Assembly: GCA_949296575.1 (NCBI GenBank)
Contig: CASFPE010000029.1
Span: forward strand, 1 to 64,000
From: an uncultured Bacteroides sp.
GTDB lineage: Bacteria; Bacteroidota; Bacteroidia; Bacteroidales; Bacteroidaceae
Direction of reading: 5' to 3'
DNA: 64,000 bases
In this document: positions 54,179 through 64,000 of the stretch, one piece after another
How positions within the stretch are numbered: the stretch's first letter is position 1
Layout of the letters: the number at the start of each line of letters is the position of its first letter
The notes under the pieces: model-generated
What the model saw: the letters and a program-made list of their open reading frames with translations, nothing else
Told to the model about the DNA's origin: nothing
Database searches by the model: none
Made by a program: the position numbers and the translations under genes

Positions 54179-54212
54179 CAATAAATGATAAAGCACTTTC
54201 CTCTTTCAAAAA

Positions 54213-54287
54213 GGGCGTTTAGCTCAGCTGGTTCAGAGCGTCTGCCTTACAAGCAGAGGGTCGGCGGTTCGAATCCGTCAACGCCCA
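54213..54287 (+). tRNA. tRNA-Val (anticodon UAC), copy 2
   Basis: Identical in all 75 bases to the copy 34 bases upstream, so the pair is a recent duplication or is kept alike by gene conversion. The two are probably made as one transcript ending at the terminator that begins at 54296. Confidence 0.97.
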
Positions 54288-54295
54288 CAAATTGT

Positions 54296-54335
54296 AAAAA
54301 GGCTTCCACCCAAATAGGGTGGAAGCCTTTTCCTT
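54296..54335. terminator. Terminator between the tRNA genes and glnN
   Basis: GGCTTCCACCC (54301-54311) pairs with GGGTGGAAGCC (54317-54327) around AAATA, flanked by A and T runs on both sides. It can serve both the plus-strand tRNAs and the convergent minus-strand glnN gene. Confidence 0.9.
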
Positions 54336-54347
54336 TTTGTATTTCCG

Positions 54348-56537
54348 TTATCTGATGAACAGCAACTCGCGGTATTTGGGCAGTGTCCACATGCGGTCGT
54401 CCACAATCAGTTCAAGTTTGTCGATGTGGTAGCGGATTTGCTCTAACATGGGGGCAATCGTGTCATGGTAGGCAATGGCCTTTTCCCGTTCTTCTTGGAT
54501 GCGGTTGGCTTGCTTGCGGGCTTCTATCAGGGCATCCACGTGTTCTTTGATGTAGCTGGTGTGTTCAGCTATTTTCCGTATGATGGCTTGGTTCTCGGCT
54601 GTCAGCTTGTCGGCCTCCTCCTCTTTGAAGATGCTTTTCATTTTGTACACGTTATTCACCAGTTTGGTTTGGTATTCAGTAGCCACCGGCACGATGTGGT
54701 TCATGACCAGATCTCCTAATACACGTGCCTCGATTTGTATTTTCTTCGTGTATGTTTCCCATTTCACTTCGTTCCGGGCTTGCAGTTCTTTGCGAGTCAT
54801 GACTCCGGTGGATTCAAACATGCGGATGCTGTCCTTATCGAGGTAGCGGTCGAAAATGAGCGGGCAGCTTGTTTCGCAGTCCAGCCTGCGGCGTTCGGCT
54901 TCGGCTTTCCATTCTTCGCTGTACCCGTTCCCGTCAAATCGGATGGGCTTGCACAGTTTGATGTAGTGCCGCAGCATTTTGATGATGGCCGATACTTTTG
55001 GTTCCCCTTGTTCTATCAGTTCGTCTGTTTCTTCCTTGAATTGGGTTAATTGTTCAGCTACGGCAGTGTTTAATGCAATCATTGCGCTGGCGCAGTTGGC
55101 TTCCGAACCTACGGCGCGGAACTCAAAGCGATTGCCTGTGAAGGCGAATGGAGACGTGCGGTTGCGGTCGGTGTTGTCGATGAGCAGTTCTGGCACTTGC
55201 GGGATGTCAAGCTTCATGCCTTGTTTGCCGCTCAGCGAGACCAATTCATCTGTCGTGCAATCCTCCATGTGGTCGAGTACACGGCTGAGTTGCATGCCTA
55301 AGAATGAAGATATAATGGCAGGCGGTGCTTCGTTGGCACCGAGCCGGTGGGCATTGGTGGCACTCATGATGGCTGCTTTGAGCAATCCGTTGTGGCGATA
55401 TACGGCCATCAGCGTGTTCACGATGAAGGTGATGAAGCGAAGGTTTTCTTCTGCGCTTTTCCCCGGTGCCATGAGTTGGATGCCCGTGTCTGTGCCCAAT
55501 GACCAGTTACAATGCTTCCCGGAACCGTTTACGCCTTTGAAAGGCTTTTCGTGCAGTAGGACACGGAAGCCGTGTGTGCGTGCCACTTTCCGCATCAGCG
55601 ACATGATGAGCATGTTGTGGTCCACGGCGAGGTTGCATTCCTCATAGATGGGAGCCACTTCAAATTGGTTGGGCGCTACTTCATTGTGGCGTGTTTTGAC
55701 AGGGATGCCAAGCTGCATGGCCTGCATTTCCAAGTCTTTCATGAAGGCTGCCACACGAGCAGGAATGGCACCGAAATAATGGTCTTCCAATTGTTGGTTC
55801 TTGGATGCTTCATGTCCCATCAGTGTGCGCCCTGTGAGGAGCAGATCGGGACGTGCGGCATACAGCCCTCCGTCAACAAGGAAGTATTCCTGTTCCCATC
55901 CCAAGTAGGCAAGTACCTTCTGGGTTTCCGGGTTGAAGTAGCGGCAAACTTCCGTAGCTGCTTTGTCTACGGCACGCAATGCTTTGAGCAGCGGGGCTTT
56001 GTAATCCAATGATTCGCCGGTGTAGGCGATGAACACGGTGGGGATGCACAAGGTGTCGTCCACCACGAACACGGGTGACGAAGGGTCCCAGGCGGAATAT
56101 CCTCGCGCCTCAAACGTGTTGCGGATGCCGCCGTTGGGGAAGCTGGATGCGTCAGGTTCTTGCTGCACGAGCAGCTTACCGGAAAACTGCTCGATGACGC
56201 TTCCTTTGCCGTCGTGTTCAATGAAGGCATCGTGCTTCTCGGCGGTACCTTCTGTCAAGGGTTGGAACCAGTGGGTGTAGTGGGTGGCTCCCAATTCCAT
56301 AGCCCATTGTTTCATGCCTTCAGCTACTTGGTCGGCTATGGAACGGTCGAGGGCTGTCCCGTGGTCCATGGCTTCAGTCAGTTTGCGGTAAACTTCAGGC
56401 GGGAGGTAACGGAACATCTTCTCGCGGTTGAACACATGGTTTGCGAAATACTCCGAAGGCCGTCCTGCCGGGGATTCCACCGTGGCGGGCTTTTTTCGGA
56501 ATGCAGTTTCTACTACTTTGAATCTTAGGTTTGACAT
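54348..56537 (-). CDS. glnN: Glutamine synthetase type III
   Basis: A 729-residue cytoplasmic enzyme that makes glutamine from glutamate, ammonia and ATP. Type III enzymes (about 730 residues, hexamer dimers) are characteristic of Bacteroidota. Motifs: YTHWFQPLTEGTAEKHDAF, VKTRHNEVAPNQFEVAPIYE, GVNGSGKHCNWSLGTDTG and NRTSPFAFTGNRFEFRAVGS, which include the glutamate and metal ligands. The C-terminal 180 residues are helical. dapL starts upstream on the same strand, with 27 bases between the genes. Confidence 0.96.
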   Translation of the reverse strand: MSNLRFKVVETAFRKKPATVESPAGRPSEYFANHVFNREKMFRYLPPEVYRKLTEAMDHGTALDRSIADQVAEGMKQWAMELGATHYTHWFQPLTEGTAEKHDAFIEHDGKGSVIEQFSGKLLVQQEPDASSFPNGGIRNTFEARGYSAWDPSSPVFVVDDTLCIPTVFIAYTGESLDYKAPLLKALRAVDKAATEVCRYFNPETQKVLAYLGWEQEYFLVDGGLYAARPDLLLTGRTLMGHEASKNQQLEDHYFGAIPARVAAFMKDLEMQAMQLGIPVKTRHNEVAPNQFEVAPIYEECNLAVDHNMLIMSLMRKVARTHGFRVLLHEKPFKGVNGSGKHCNWSLGTDTGIQLMAPGKSAEENLRFITFIVNTLMAVYRHNGLLKAAIMSATNAHRLGANEAPPAIISSFLGMQLSRVLDHMEDCTTDELVSLSGKQGMKLDIPQVPELLIDNTDRNRTSPFAFTGNRFEFRAVGSEANCASAMIALNTAVAEQLTQFKEETDELIEQGEPKVSAIIKMLRHYIKLCKPIRFDGNGYSEEWKAEAERRRLDCETSCPLIFDRYLDKDSIRMFESTGVMTRKELQARNEVKWETYTKKIQIEARVLGDLVMNHIVPVATEYQTKLVNNVYKMKSIFKEEEADKLTAENQAIIRKIAEHTSYIKEHVDALIEARKQANRIQEEREKAIAYHDTIAPMLEQIRYHIDKLELIVDDRMWTLPKYRELLFIR

Positions 56538-56564
56538 ATTCTTATATATGTTGGTTTATTTCCG

Positions 56565-57797
56565 TTATTTGAGCCAGTTCTTGATTCGCCGGATGCCTTC
56601 TTCGCAGTCTTCGCGTGTGCCGAAGGCTGTCAGGCGGACGTATCCTTCGCCGCTGGGGCCGAAGCCCACACCGGGTGTGCTGACCACGTTGGCTTCGTAG
56701 AGCATTTGCTCGAAGAACTTCCATGAACCGGTATTCCCCGGTACTTTCACCCAGAGATAGGGGGCGTTGATGCCGCCGAACACGTTCAGTCCGGCGGTTT
56801 CAAGCCCTTCTTTCATAGCCTTGGCATTGGTCATGTAGTATTCGATGGTGTCTTTCACCTGTTGTTTTCCTTCGGGGGTGTAGATAGCTTCGGCTGCCCG
56901 CTGGGTGATGTAGCTGGTGCCGTTGAATTTGGTGCATTGCCGTCGGTTCCAAAGCGGGTTGAGGGCGATGCGTTCGTTGGACAAACTGGCAGCGGTCAGT
57001 TCTTTGGGAACTACCGTATAGCCGCAGCGCATGCCGGTGAACCCTGCGGTTTTTGAGAAACTTCGTATTTCGATGGCCACTTTCTTTGCGCCTCGTATTT
57101 CGTAGATGGAGTGGGGGACATTTTCGTCATGAATGTAAGCTTCGTAAGCCGCGTCGAACACCAGGAGGGTGTCGTTCGCCAAAGCATAATCTACCCATTT
57201 CTTCAATTGTTCCCTCGTCAGGGTGGTTCCGGTCGGGTTGTTGGGATAGCATAAGTAGATGAGGTCTACGCGATGGCTGGGAAGTTCAGGGATGAATCCG
57301 TTTTCATCTGTGCAAGGCAGATAGGTGACATTGCTCCATTTCCCGCTTCCATCTTGCATTCCGGATCGTCCGCACATGATATTGCTGTCCACATAAACAG
57401 GGTATATGGGGTCGGTGACGGCCATGCTGTTGTCCCAACGGAGCAGTTCGCCGATGTTCCCTGTGTCGCTTTTGGCACCGTCGCTGATGAACACCTCCGA
57501 TGGTTCAAGGCGGATGCCGCGCGGCGCATAGTCGTTTTTGATGACGGCTTCGATGAGGAACGGATATCCTTGTTCGGGGCCGTAGCCTCGGAATGTCTTG
57601 GCATCCGCCATCTCGTCCACTGCCTTGTGCATGGCTTTGATGCATGCGTCAGGCAGGGGACGGGTGACGTCGCCGATTCCCAAGCGGATGAGTTTTGCCT
57701 TGGGATGTGTTATCCTGAATGAATTTACCTTTTTTGCGATGTCCGAGAACAGGTAGTTGCTTGGCAACTTTAAGAAATGTTCGTTTACTAAAGCCAT
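56565..57797 (-). CDS. dapL: LL-diaminopimelate aminotransferase
   Basis: A 410-residue PLP enzyme that converts tetrahydrodipicolinate to LL-diaminopimelate in one step, the shortcut lysine and peptidoglycan route. Motifs: [42 protein letters not shown] and the PLP lysine in [17 protein letters not shown]. Length is exactly that of the family. It lies 18 bases after dapF, whose product is the next enzyme, so dapF-dapL form an operon. Confidence 0.96.
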   Translation of the reverse strand: MALVNEHFLKLPSNYLFSDIAKKVNSFRITHPKAKLIRLGIGDVTRPLPDACIKAMHKAVDEMADAKTFRGYGPEQGYPFLIEAVIKNDYAPRGIRLEPSEVFISDGAKSDTGNIGELLRWDNSMAVTDPIYPVYVDSNIMCGRSGMQDGSGKWSNVTYLPCTDENGFIPELPSHRVDLIYLCYPNNPTGTTLTREQLKKWVDYALANDTLLVFDAAYEAYIHDENVPHSIYEIRGAKKVAIEIRSFSKTAGFTGMRCGYTVVPKELTAASLSNERIALNPLWNRRQCTKFNGTSYITQRAAEAIYTPEGKQQVKDTIEYYMTNAKAMKEGLETAGLNVFGGINAPYLWVKVPGNTGSWKFFEQMLYEANVVSTPGVGFGPSGEGYVRLTAFGTREDCEEGIRRIKNWLK

Positions 57798-57815
57798 ATT
57801 GGTTGCACTTCTTTT

Positions 57816-58646
57816 TTATTCTTGGTTGTTTAATGCCATCTCTCCTTCGAACACGGTGGTGGCTTCGCCGGTCATCAGCACATGGCCTGTTTGTTCGTCC
57901 CATTCGATGTGCAGCATCCCTCCGTCCATCTGTATGCGGGACTGCCGTCCGGCTCGTCCTGTCAGGAAGGCGGCCACAGCTGTGGCACATGCTCCTGTGC
58001 CGCAAGCTTGTGTGATGCCTGACCCCCGTTCCCAGACGCGCATCCGGATGCCGCCGTCCGGCAGGATTTGCGCGAACTCCACATTGGTCCGGTCTGGAAA
58101 CCAAGGGTGATGTTCCAGCAAAGTGCCTGCGGCGGCCAAGTTCATCTGTTCGATGTTGCCGGTGAAAATAACTAAATGCGGGTTTCCCATAGAGATGGTG
58201 GTCGCCGTGTAGGTTTGGCTTCCGGCTTTTATAGGCTGTTCGAAAAGGGCGGGCATGCCTTTTCCGGGCGTTCCCATGTCCACGGTGATTGCTTCCACTT
58301 TCCCGTCCCGGAGGTGCAGCTGCAATTGTTTGATGCCAGACAGGGTGTCGAGCGTGAGGTTTGTTTTCCTCGTCAGCCCGTGTTCATAGACATATTTGCC
58401 GATGCACCGCGAGGCGTTCCCGCACATGCGCGCTTCGGACCCGTCGGCGTTGAAGATGCGCATGCTGAAGTCTGCATGTTTTGATAGGCCGATCAGCACC
58501 AGCCCGTCGCTGCCTATGCCCGTATGGGGTTTGCTCCATGCGCGGGCGATTTCGTTGGGGCGGTCGATGGGGTAGCGGGTCGTATCTATATATATGTAGT
58601 CGTTTCCTGCGCCATGCATTTTTGTGAATTTGATGATTCGCGGCAT
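57816..58646 (-). CDS. dapF: Diaminopimelate epimerase
   Basis: A 276-residue cofactor-free epimerase that converts LL- to meso-diaminopimelate. The two catalytic cysteines are in [15 protein letters not shown] and [15 protein letters not shown]. The start [20 protein letters not shown] at 58646 begins the conserved sequence; an ATG at 58658 would add four residues, and the longer frame to 58697 is unlikely. First gene of the dapF-dapL pair. The 276-base gap upstream, to the end of cysK, is AT-rich and shows nothing clear. Confidence 0.95.
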   Translation of the reverse strand: MPRIIKFTKMHGAGNDYIYIDTTRYPIDRPNEIARAWSKPHTGIGSDGLVLIGLSKHADFSMRIFNADGSEARMCGNASRCIGKYVYEHGLTRKTNLTLDTLSGIKQLQLHLRDGKVEAITVDMGTPGKGMPALFEQPIKAGSQTYTATTISMGNPHLVIFTGNIEQMNLAAAGTLLEHHPWFPDRTNVEFAQILPDGGIRMRVWERGSGITQACGTGACATAVAAFLTGRAGRQSRIQMDGGMLHIEWDEQTGHVLMTGEATTVFEGEMALNNQE

Positions 58647-58922
58647 TCTGTCTTGCATATTGGTTGTTGGGCTTCTTTTTGCCTTTTTATGCCGCAAAAT
58701 TATTTCAATTTGTTTGATGATTGGAATGCGTTCGCGTTTTTTTGTTTTGTGTGTTGCGGAAAGTTATAGATTTGTTGTTTTCTGCCGTGAAATACTTTCA
58801 ATTTTTTGCAAATCCATAAGCCTCTTTATGCGGATTGTAATTTGTGTGCAAAAAGAGGCGGTGGAAAAATGCGGCTCGGCGTTTCATGGTGCTAAGCGGA
58901 GGTAGGCTGAGGCTTTGGGGTT

Positions 58923-59867
58923 TTAGGCAGGATTCGTGTCATAGTATTGCGGAACCGACAAGTACCTTTCCCCTGTGTCAGGAAAGATGGCTACAATCTG
59001 TTTTCCCTTGTTGGCGGGTTCTTGTGCCAGTTGCAGGGCGGCAAAAGCGGCTGCGCCGGATGATATCCCCACCAACAAGCCTTCTTTTTGCGCCAGTTCC
59101 CTGCCGGTTTGCAAGGCATCGTGGTCAGGCACTTGGATGATTTGTTCCACCAGTGAATGGGTGAACAAGTGGGGGACAAAGCCTGCGCCGATGCCTTGTA
59201 TGCGGTGCAGTCCGGGTTTCCCTCCGGACAGCACAGGTGAATTTTCCGGCTCCACGGCAATCAGTTTTATGTCCGGGTTCAATTCTTTCAGCACTTTCCC
59301 GGTCCCGCAAAGCGTGCCGCCTGTTCCCACTCCGGCCACGAGCAGGTCGATATGCCCTTCTGTGTCTTCCCATATTTCTTTGGCAGTAGTCCGGGCATGC
59401 GCTTCCGGATTGGCCGGATTGCTGAATTGCCCCGGAATCCACGAGCCGGGAATCTGCCGGTGCAGTTCTTCTGCTTTCTCGATGGCGCCTTTCATGCCTT
59501 TGCCTCCTTCGGTCAGCACGAGCTGCGCTCCAAGGGCTTCCAGCAATTTCCGCCTTTCCATGCTCATGGTTTCCGGCATGGCCAGCATGCATTTGTATCC
59601 TTTTGCCGCAGCAATCCATGCCAGTCCTACGCCGGTGTTCCCGCTGGTCGGCTCGATGATGGTGCTGCCGGGGCGCAGCCATCCTTTTTGTTCAGCATCT
59701 TCAATCATGGCCCATGCGGCTCGGTCTTTCACGCTTCCGCCGGGGTTGAAACATTCCAGTTTGGCGATGACGGGCGTTTGCAGCCCGTGTGAATCCGACC
59801 ATCGGGAAAGTTCCAATAAAGGAGTGTGGCCAATCAGGTCGGTCAATTGCTTTTTTATTCTTTTCAT
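58923..59867 (-). CDS. cysK: Cysteine synthase A (O-acetylserine sulfhydrylase)
   Basis: A 314-residue PLP enzyme that makes cysteine from O-acetylserine and sulfide. Lys47 in NPGGSVKDRAAW binds PLP, EPTSGNTGVGLAWIA is the substrate loop and VAGVGTGGTLCGTGK the phosphate cradle. I use the ATG at 59867 (MKRIKKQLTDLIGHTPLLEL); the open frame to 60059 is not conserved-looking. A minus-strand TACTTTTG box (complement of 59887-59894) lies 20 bases upstream, supporting this start. It is divergent from purB. Confidence 0.95.
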   Translation of the reverse strand: MKRIKKQLTDLIGHTPLLELSRWSDSHGLQTPVIAKLECFNPGGSVKDRAAWAMIEDAEQKGWLRPGSTIIEPTSGNTGVGLAWIAAAKGYKCMLAMPETMSMERRKLLEALGAQLVLTEGGKGMKGAIEKAEELHRQIPGSWIPGQFSNPANPEAHARTTAKEIWEDTEGHIDLLVAGVGTGGTLCGTGKVLKELNPDIKLIAVEPENSPVLSGGKPGLHRIQGIGAGFVPHLFTHSLVEQIIQVPDHDALQTGRELAQKEGLLVGISSGAAAFAALQLAQEPANKGKQIVAIFPDTGERYLSVPQYYDTNPA

Positions 59868-59886
59868 GTTCTTGTTTTTGTTGTCC

Positions 59887-60006
59887 CAAAAGTAGGCATA
59901 AGTATTGTATTTTGCAATATCCGGCGCCGGCAATGCAAAAAATGTGCATATTTGATAAAGTTTCTTCTTTTTGTGCCTGTTTTCTATAATTAAATAGCTA
60001 CTTTTG
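59887..60006. promoter_or_regulatory. Divergent promoter boxes between cysK and purB
   Basis: TACTTTTG occurs on minus (complement of 59887-59894, for cysK) and on plus (59999-60006, for purB). Neither has TTTG at the ideal spacing; for cysK a near match (CAAT on plus) sits 20 bases away. Confidence 0.5.
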
Positions 60007-60033
60007 CGCTTTGATAAAATTCGAGTGTTTTTT

Positions 60034-61380
60034 ATGGAACTTGATTTGTTGACAGCCATATCGCCGATTGACGGCCGATATCGTGGTAAAACGGAAGTGC
60101 TATCCTCTTATTTTTCTGAATTTGCGTTGATGCGTTACCGCGTGAGGGTGGAAGTGGAATACTTCATCTCCCTTTGCGAGTTGCCTTTGCCCCAGCTGGC
60201 GGGGGTGGACAAAAGCGTGTTTCCCCGGTTGCGCGGCATCTACGAAGGCTTTTCGGAAGCAGATGCCCGCCGCATCAAGGAAATAGAGAGCGTGACGAAC
60301 CACGACGTGAAGGCGGTGGAGTATTTCCTGAAAGAAAAGTTCGATGCCATGGGCGGCATGGAGGCGTACAAGGAATTCATCCATTTCGGCCTGACTTCGC
60401 AGGACATCAACAACACCTCTGTGCCATTGTCCGTGAAAGAAGCGCTGGCGGAGGTTTATTATCCGCAGATAGAAGAACTGGTATCCCAACTGGAGCAGTA
60501 TGCGACGGAATGGGCGGACGTTCCCATGCTGGCAAAGACGCACGGGCAACCGGCTTCGCCCACGCGTTTGGGAAAAGAAATCATGGTTTTCGTGTATCGC
60601 CTCCAGCAACAGTTGGATGCTTTGAAGGCTTGCCCGCTGACGGCGAAGTTCGGCGGTGCCACCGGCAACTTCAATGCGCACCATGTGGCTTACCCTTCTT
60701 TCGACTGGAAAGCTTTCGGCAACCGTTTTGTGGCCGAAAAGTTAGGGCTGGCGCGTGAGGAGTACACTACCCAGATTTCCAATTATGATTGCTTGGCTGC
60801 GGTGTTCGACGGAATGAAACGCGTCAACACCGTGATGATCGACATGGACCGCGACTTCTGGCAATACATCTCCATGGAATATTTCAAACAACAGATAAAG
60901 GCCGGCGAGGTGGGTTCCAGCGCCATGCCCCACAAGGTGAACCCGATTGACTTTGAGAATTCGGAAGGGAACCTGGGGATGGCCAATGCCATCTTCCAGC
61001 ATTTGTCGGCAAAGTTGCCGGTGTCGCGCCTGCAACGCGACCTGACGGACTCCACCGTGCTGCGCAACGTTGGCGTGCCGTTCGGGCACACCCTCATTGC
61101 CATCCAGAGTTCGTTGAAAGGGTTGCGCAAGCTCTTGCTCAACAAGCAGGCCATCTTTGCCGACTTGGACAACTGCTGGAGCGTGGTGGCCGAGGCCATA
61201 CAGACCGTCTTGCGGAGGGAAGGCTACCCGCACCCTTACGAAGCTTTGAAAGCTTTGACGAGGACCAACCAGGCCATCACGGAAGAATCCATCAAAGGCT
61301 TCATCGACGGCTTGGACGTGGGCGAGGCCGTGAAAGAGGAACTTCGGGCCATCACCCCGCACAACTACACGGGAATGTAA
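60034..61380 (+). CDS. purB: Adenylosuccinate lyase
   Basis: A 448-residue member of the fumarase/aspartase superfamily, acting twice in purine synthesis (SAICAR to AICAR and adenylosuccinate to AMP). The flexible signature loop SSAMPHKVNPIDFENSEGN carries the catalytic Ser, and THGQPASPTRLGKE carries the catalytic His region. The start MELDLLTAISPIDGRYRGKT at 60034 is the normal N-terminus of the E. coli-type enzyme. It is followed after 65 bases by the pseudouridine synthase gene. Confidence 0.96.
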   Translation: MELDLLTAISPIDGRYRGKTEVLSSYFSEFALMRYRVRVEVEYFISLCELPLPQLAGVDKSVFPRLRGIYEGFSEADARRIKEIESVTNHDVKAVEYFLKEKFDAMGGMEAYKEFIHFGLTSQDINNTSVPLSVKEALAEVYYPQIEELVSQLEQYATEWADVPMLAKTHGQPASPTRLGKEIMVFVYRLQQQLDALKACPLTAKFGGATGNFNAHHVAYPSFDWKAFGNRFVAEKLGLAREEYTTQISNYDCLAAVFDGMKRVNTVMIDMDRDFWQYISMEYFKQQIKAGEVGSSAMPHKVNPIDFENSEGNLGMANAIFQHLSAKLPVSRLQRDLTDSTVLRNVGVPFGHTLIAIQSSLKGLRKLLLNKQAIFADLDNCWSVVAEAIQTVLRREGYPHPYEALKALTRTNQAITEESIKGFIDGLDVGEAVKEELRAITPHNYTGM

Positions 61381-61445
61381 AGGTACAACAAAGGATAAAT
61401 TTAGGTCGTGAGACCGCAATATTAATAATTTTATTTTAAAAGTAT

Positions 61446-62705
<1,260 letters not shown>

Positions 62706-62741
62706 TTTTCAAGGACAGGAAAAGGATAAATGCAAAATAGT

Positions 62742-64000
62742 ATGGAAAAGATAACACGCACAAGAGTGGCAGACGTTTTGAAGTCGGAAGCATATGGCTC
62801 GAAAGTGAACGTCAAGGGCTGGGTGCGCACCCGGCGCGGGAGCAAACAGGTCAGTTTCATCGCCTTGAACGACGGCTCCACCATCCACAACCTGCAGATT
62901 GTGGTGGACATCGAGAAGTTTGACGAGGAAATGCTGAAGCAGGCCACCACGGGTGCCTGCATCAGCGTCAACGGCACATTAGTGGAGTCCGTGGGGCAGA
63001 AGCAGAAAGTGGAACTCCACGCCGTGGAGATGGAAGTGCTGGGCGGGGCCGACCCTGCCGTTTACCCCCTCCAGAAGAAGGGGCACACCTTGGAGTTCCT
63101 GCGCGAGATTGCGCATCTGCGTCCCCGCACAAACACGTTCGGGGCCGTGTTCCGCATTCGCCACAACATGGCCATTGCCATCCATAAGTTCTTCCATGAA
63201 CGGGGATTCTACTATTTCCACACGCCCATCATCACGGCTTCCGATTGCGAGGGAGCCGGGCAGATGTTCCAAGTGACCACGATGAACCTCTACAACTTGA
63301 AGAAGGACGCGGACGGTTCCATCATTTATGACGACGATTTCTTCGGCAAACAGGCAAGCCTCACCGTTTCCGGCCAATTGGAAGGCGAACTGGCCGCTAC
63401 GGCTTTGGGCGCGATTTACACGTTCGGGCCCACTTTCCGCGCTGAAAACTCCAACACGCCCCGCCATCTGGCCGAGTTCTGGATGATTGAGCCGGAAGTG
63501 GCTTTCAACGAAATCACGGAAAACATGGACCTGGCCGAGGAGTTCATCAAGTACTGCGTGCAGTGGGCTTTGGACAATTGCCGCGACGACGTGCAGTTCC
63601 TCAACGACATGTTCGACAAGGAACTCATCGCCCGCCTCGAAGGCGTGCTGAAAGAACCCTTCGTGCGCCTGTCCTACACCGAAGGCGTGAAGATATTGGA
63701 AGAAGCCGTGGCCAAAGGGCATCAGTTTGAATATCCCGTGTATTGGGGAGCCGACCTGGCCTCCGAGCATGAACGCTACCTGGTGGAGAACCATTTCGGC
63801 CGCCCGGTCATCCTGACGGACTACCCGAAGGAAATCAAGGCTTTCTACATGAAACTCAACGGCGACGGGAAAACCGTCCGCGCCATGGACGTGCTGTTCC
63901 CGAAGATTGGCGAAATCATCGGCGGGTCCGAGCGCGAGGCCGACTACAATAAGCTGCTCCGCCGCATCGAGGAACTGCACATCCCGATGAAAGACATGTG
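62742..64000 (+). CDS. asnS: Asparaginyl-tRNA synthetase, truncated by the window end
   Basis: A class IIb aminoacyl-tRNA synthetase, reading open to the window end (419 complete codons of about 465). The OB-fold anticodon domain spans about 1-105 ([20 protein letters not shown]). Motif 2 is [20 protein letters not shown]. Motif 3 lies beyond the edge. The AsnRS-type segments [14 protein letters not shown] and [20 protein letters not shown] distinguish it from AspRS. An alternative in-frame ATG at 62730 adds four residues. Confidence 0.95.
   Translation, partial: MEKITRTRVADVLKSEAYGSKVNVKGWVRTRRGSKQVSFIALNDGSTIHNLQIVVDIEKFDEEMLKQATTGACISVNGTLVESVGQKQKVELHAVEMEVLGGADPAVYPLQKKGHTLEFLREIAHLRPRTNTFGAVFRIRHNMAIAIHKFFHERGFYYFHTPIITASDCEGAGQMFQVTTMNLYNLKKDADGSIIYDDDFFGKQASLTVSGQLEGELAATALGAIYTFGPTFRAENSNTPRHLAEFWMIEPEVAFNEITENMDLAEEFIKYCVQWALDNCRDDVQFLNDMFDKELIARLEGVLKEPFVRLSYTEGVKILEEAVAKGHQFEYPVYWGADLASEHERYLVENHFGRPVILTDYPKEIKAFYMKLNGDGKTVRAMDVLFPKIGEIIGGSEREADYNKLLRRIEELHIPMKDM

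Noticed and set aside
54104..54287. tRNA genes as an integration site of a mobile element
   Set aside because: No integrase and no extra partial tRNA 3' end are nearby; the two copies are complete and are followed by housekeeping genes.

Overview
The window reads as chromosomal DNA from a Bacteroidales bacterium (phylum Bacteroidota), probably Bacteroidaceae-like. The evidence is a SusC/SusD pair with a hybrid two-component sensor, a type III glutamine synthetase, the LL-diaminopimelate aminotransferase route to lysine, a long-form hisG, and several promoters of the Bacteroides type (TTTG, 19-20 bases, TAnnTTTG). Base composition is uneven: hand counts of 60-base lines give 46 G/C at 24661 and 23 G/C at 40801. 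The species cannot be named from the sequence alone.

Layout. 1-4900: a lytic transglycosylase and uridine kinase (minus) diverge from a DsbD-like thiol reductant transporter and a thioesterase. 4900-9400: a hisG-hisD-hisC-hisB operon behind a clear promoter, a 19-codon leader ORF with His codons and a terminator hairpin, which looks like a transcription attenuator. 9460-12560: a sugar kinase and an uncharacterised radical-SAM/DUF4130 pair. 12830-15640: a candidate structured RNA, a small HTH regulator, a beta-propeller protein, an outer-membrane barrel and a lipoprotein. 15960-21410: a rhomboid protease and an alpha-glucan cluster (debranching enzyme, glycosyltransferase, GH57). 21530-31170: a UvrA protein, a GHL10 hydrolase, a split chromate transporter and purL. 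31940-35330: a large lipoprotein with a DUF5723 outer-membrane protein.

35.4-51.2 kb holds a polysaccharide utilisation locus: SusC, SusD, a DUF4960 surface lipoprotein, a GH32 enzyme, a two-sandwich secreted protein and a GH172 (DUF2961) enzyme on the plus strand. Convergent to these lie an MFS sugar permease and a hybrid two-component regulator with a periplasmic sugar-binding domain. The set resembles the levan/fructose loci of Bacteroides, with a GH172 enzyme added, so a fructan or a difructose-dianhydride-like substrate is the best guess. 51.4-64 kb is housekeeping: trpS, a lipoprotein, an acetyltransferase, two identical tRNA-Val genes, glnN, dapL, dapF, cysK, purB, an rRNA pseudouridine synthase and the start of asnS.

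The most unusual signal is in the intergenic DNA. Six arrays of degenerate 21-24 bp units, most with a dyad-symmetric core, lie at 2-111, 15827-15979, 26017-26104, 31500-31670, 35399-35627 and 47054-47260. Unit sequence differs from locus to locus, except that the last two arrays are clearly copies of each other in direct orientation and bracket the plus-strand genes of the utilisation locus. They differ in length by exactly one 22-bp unit. I do not recognise this as a described repeat class.
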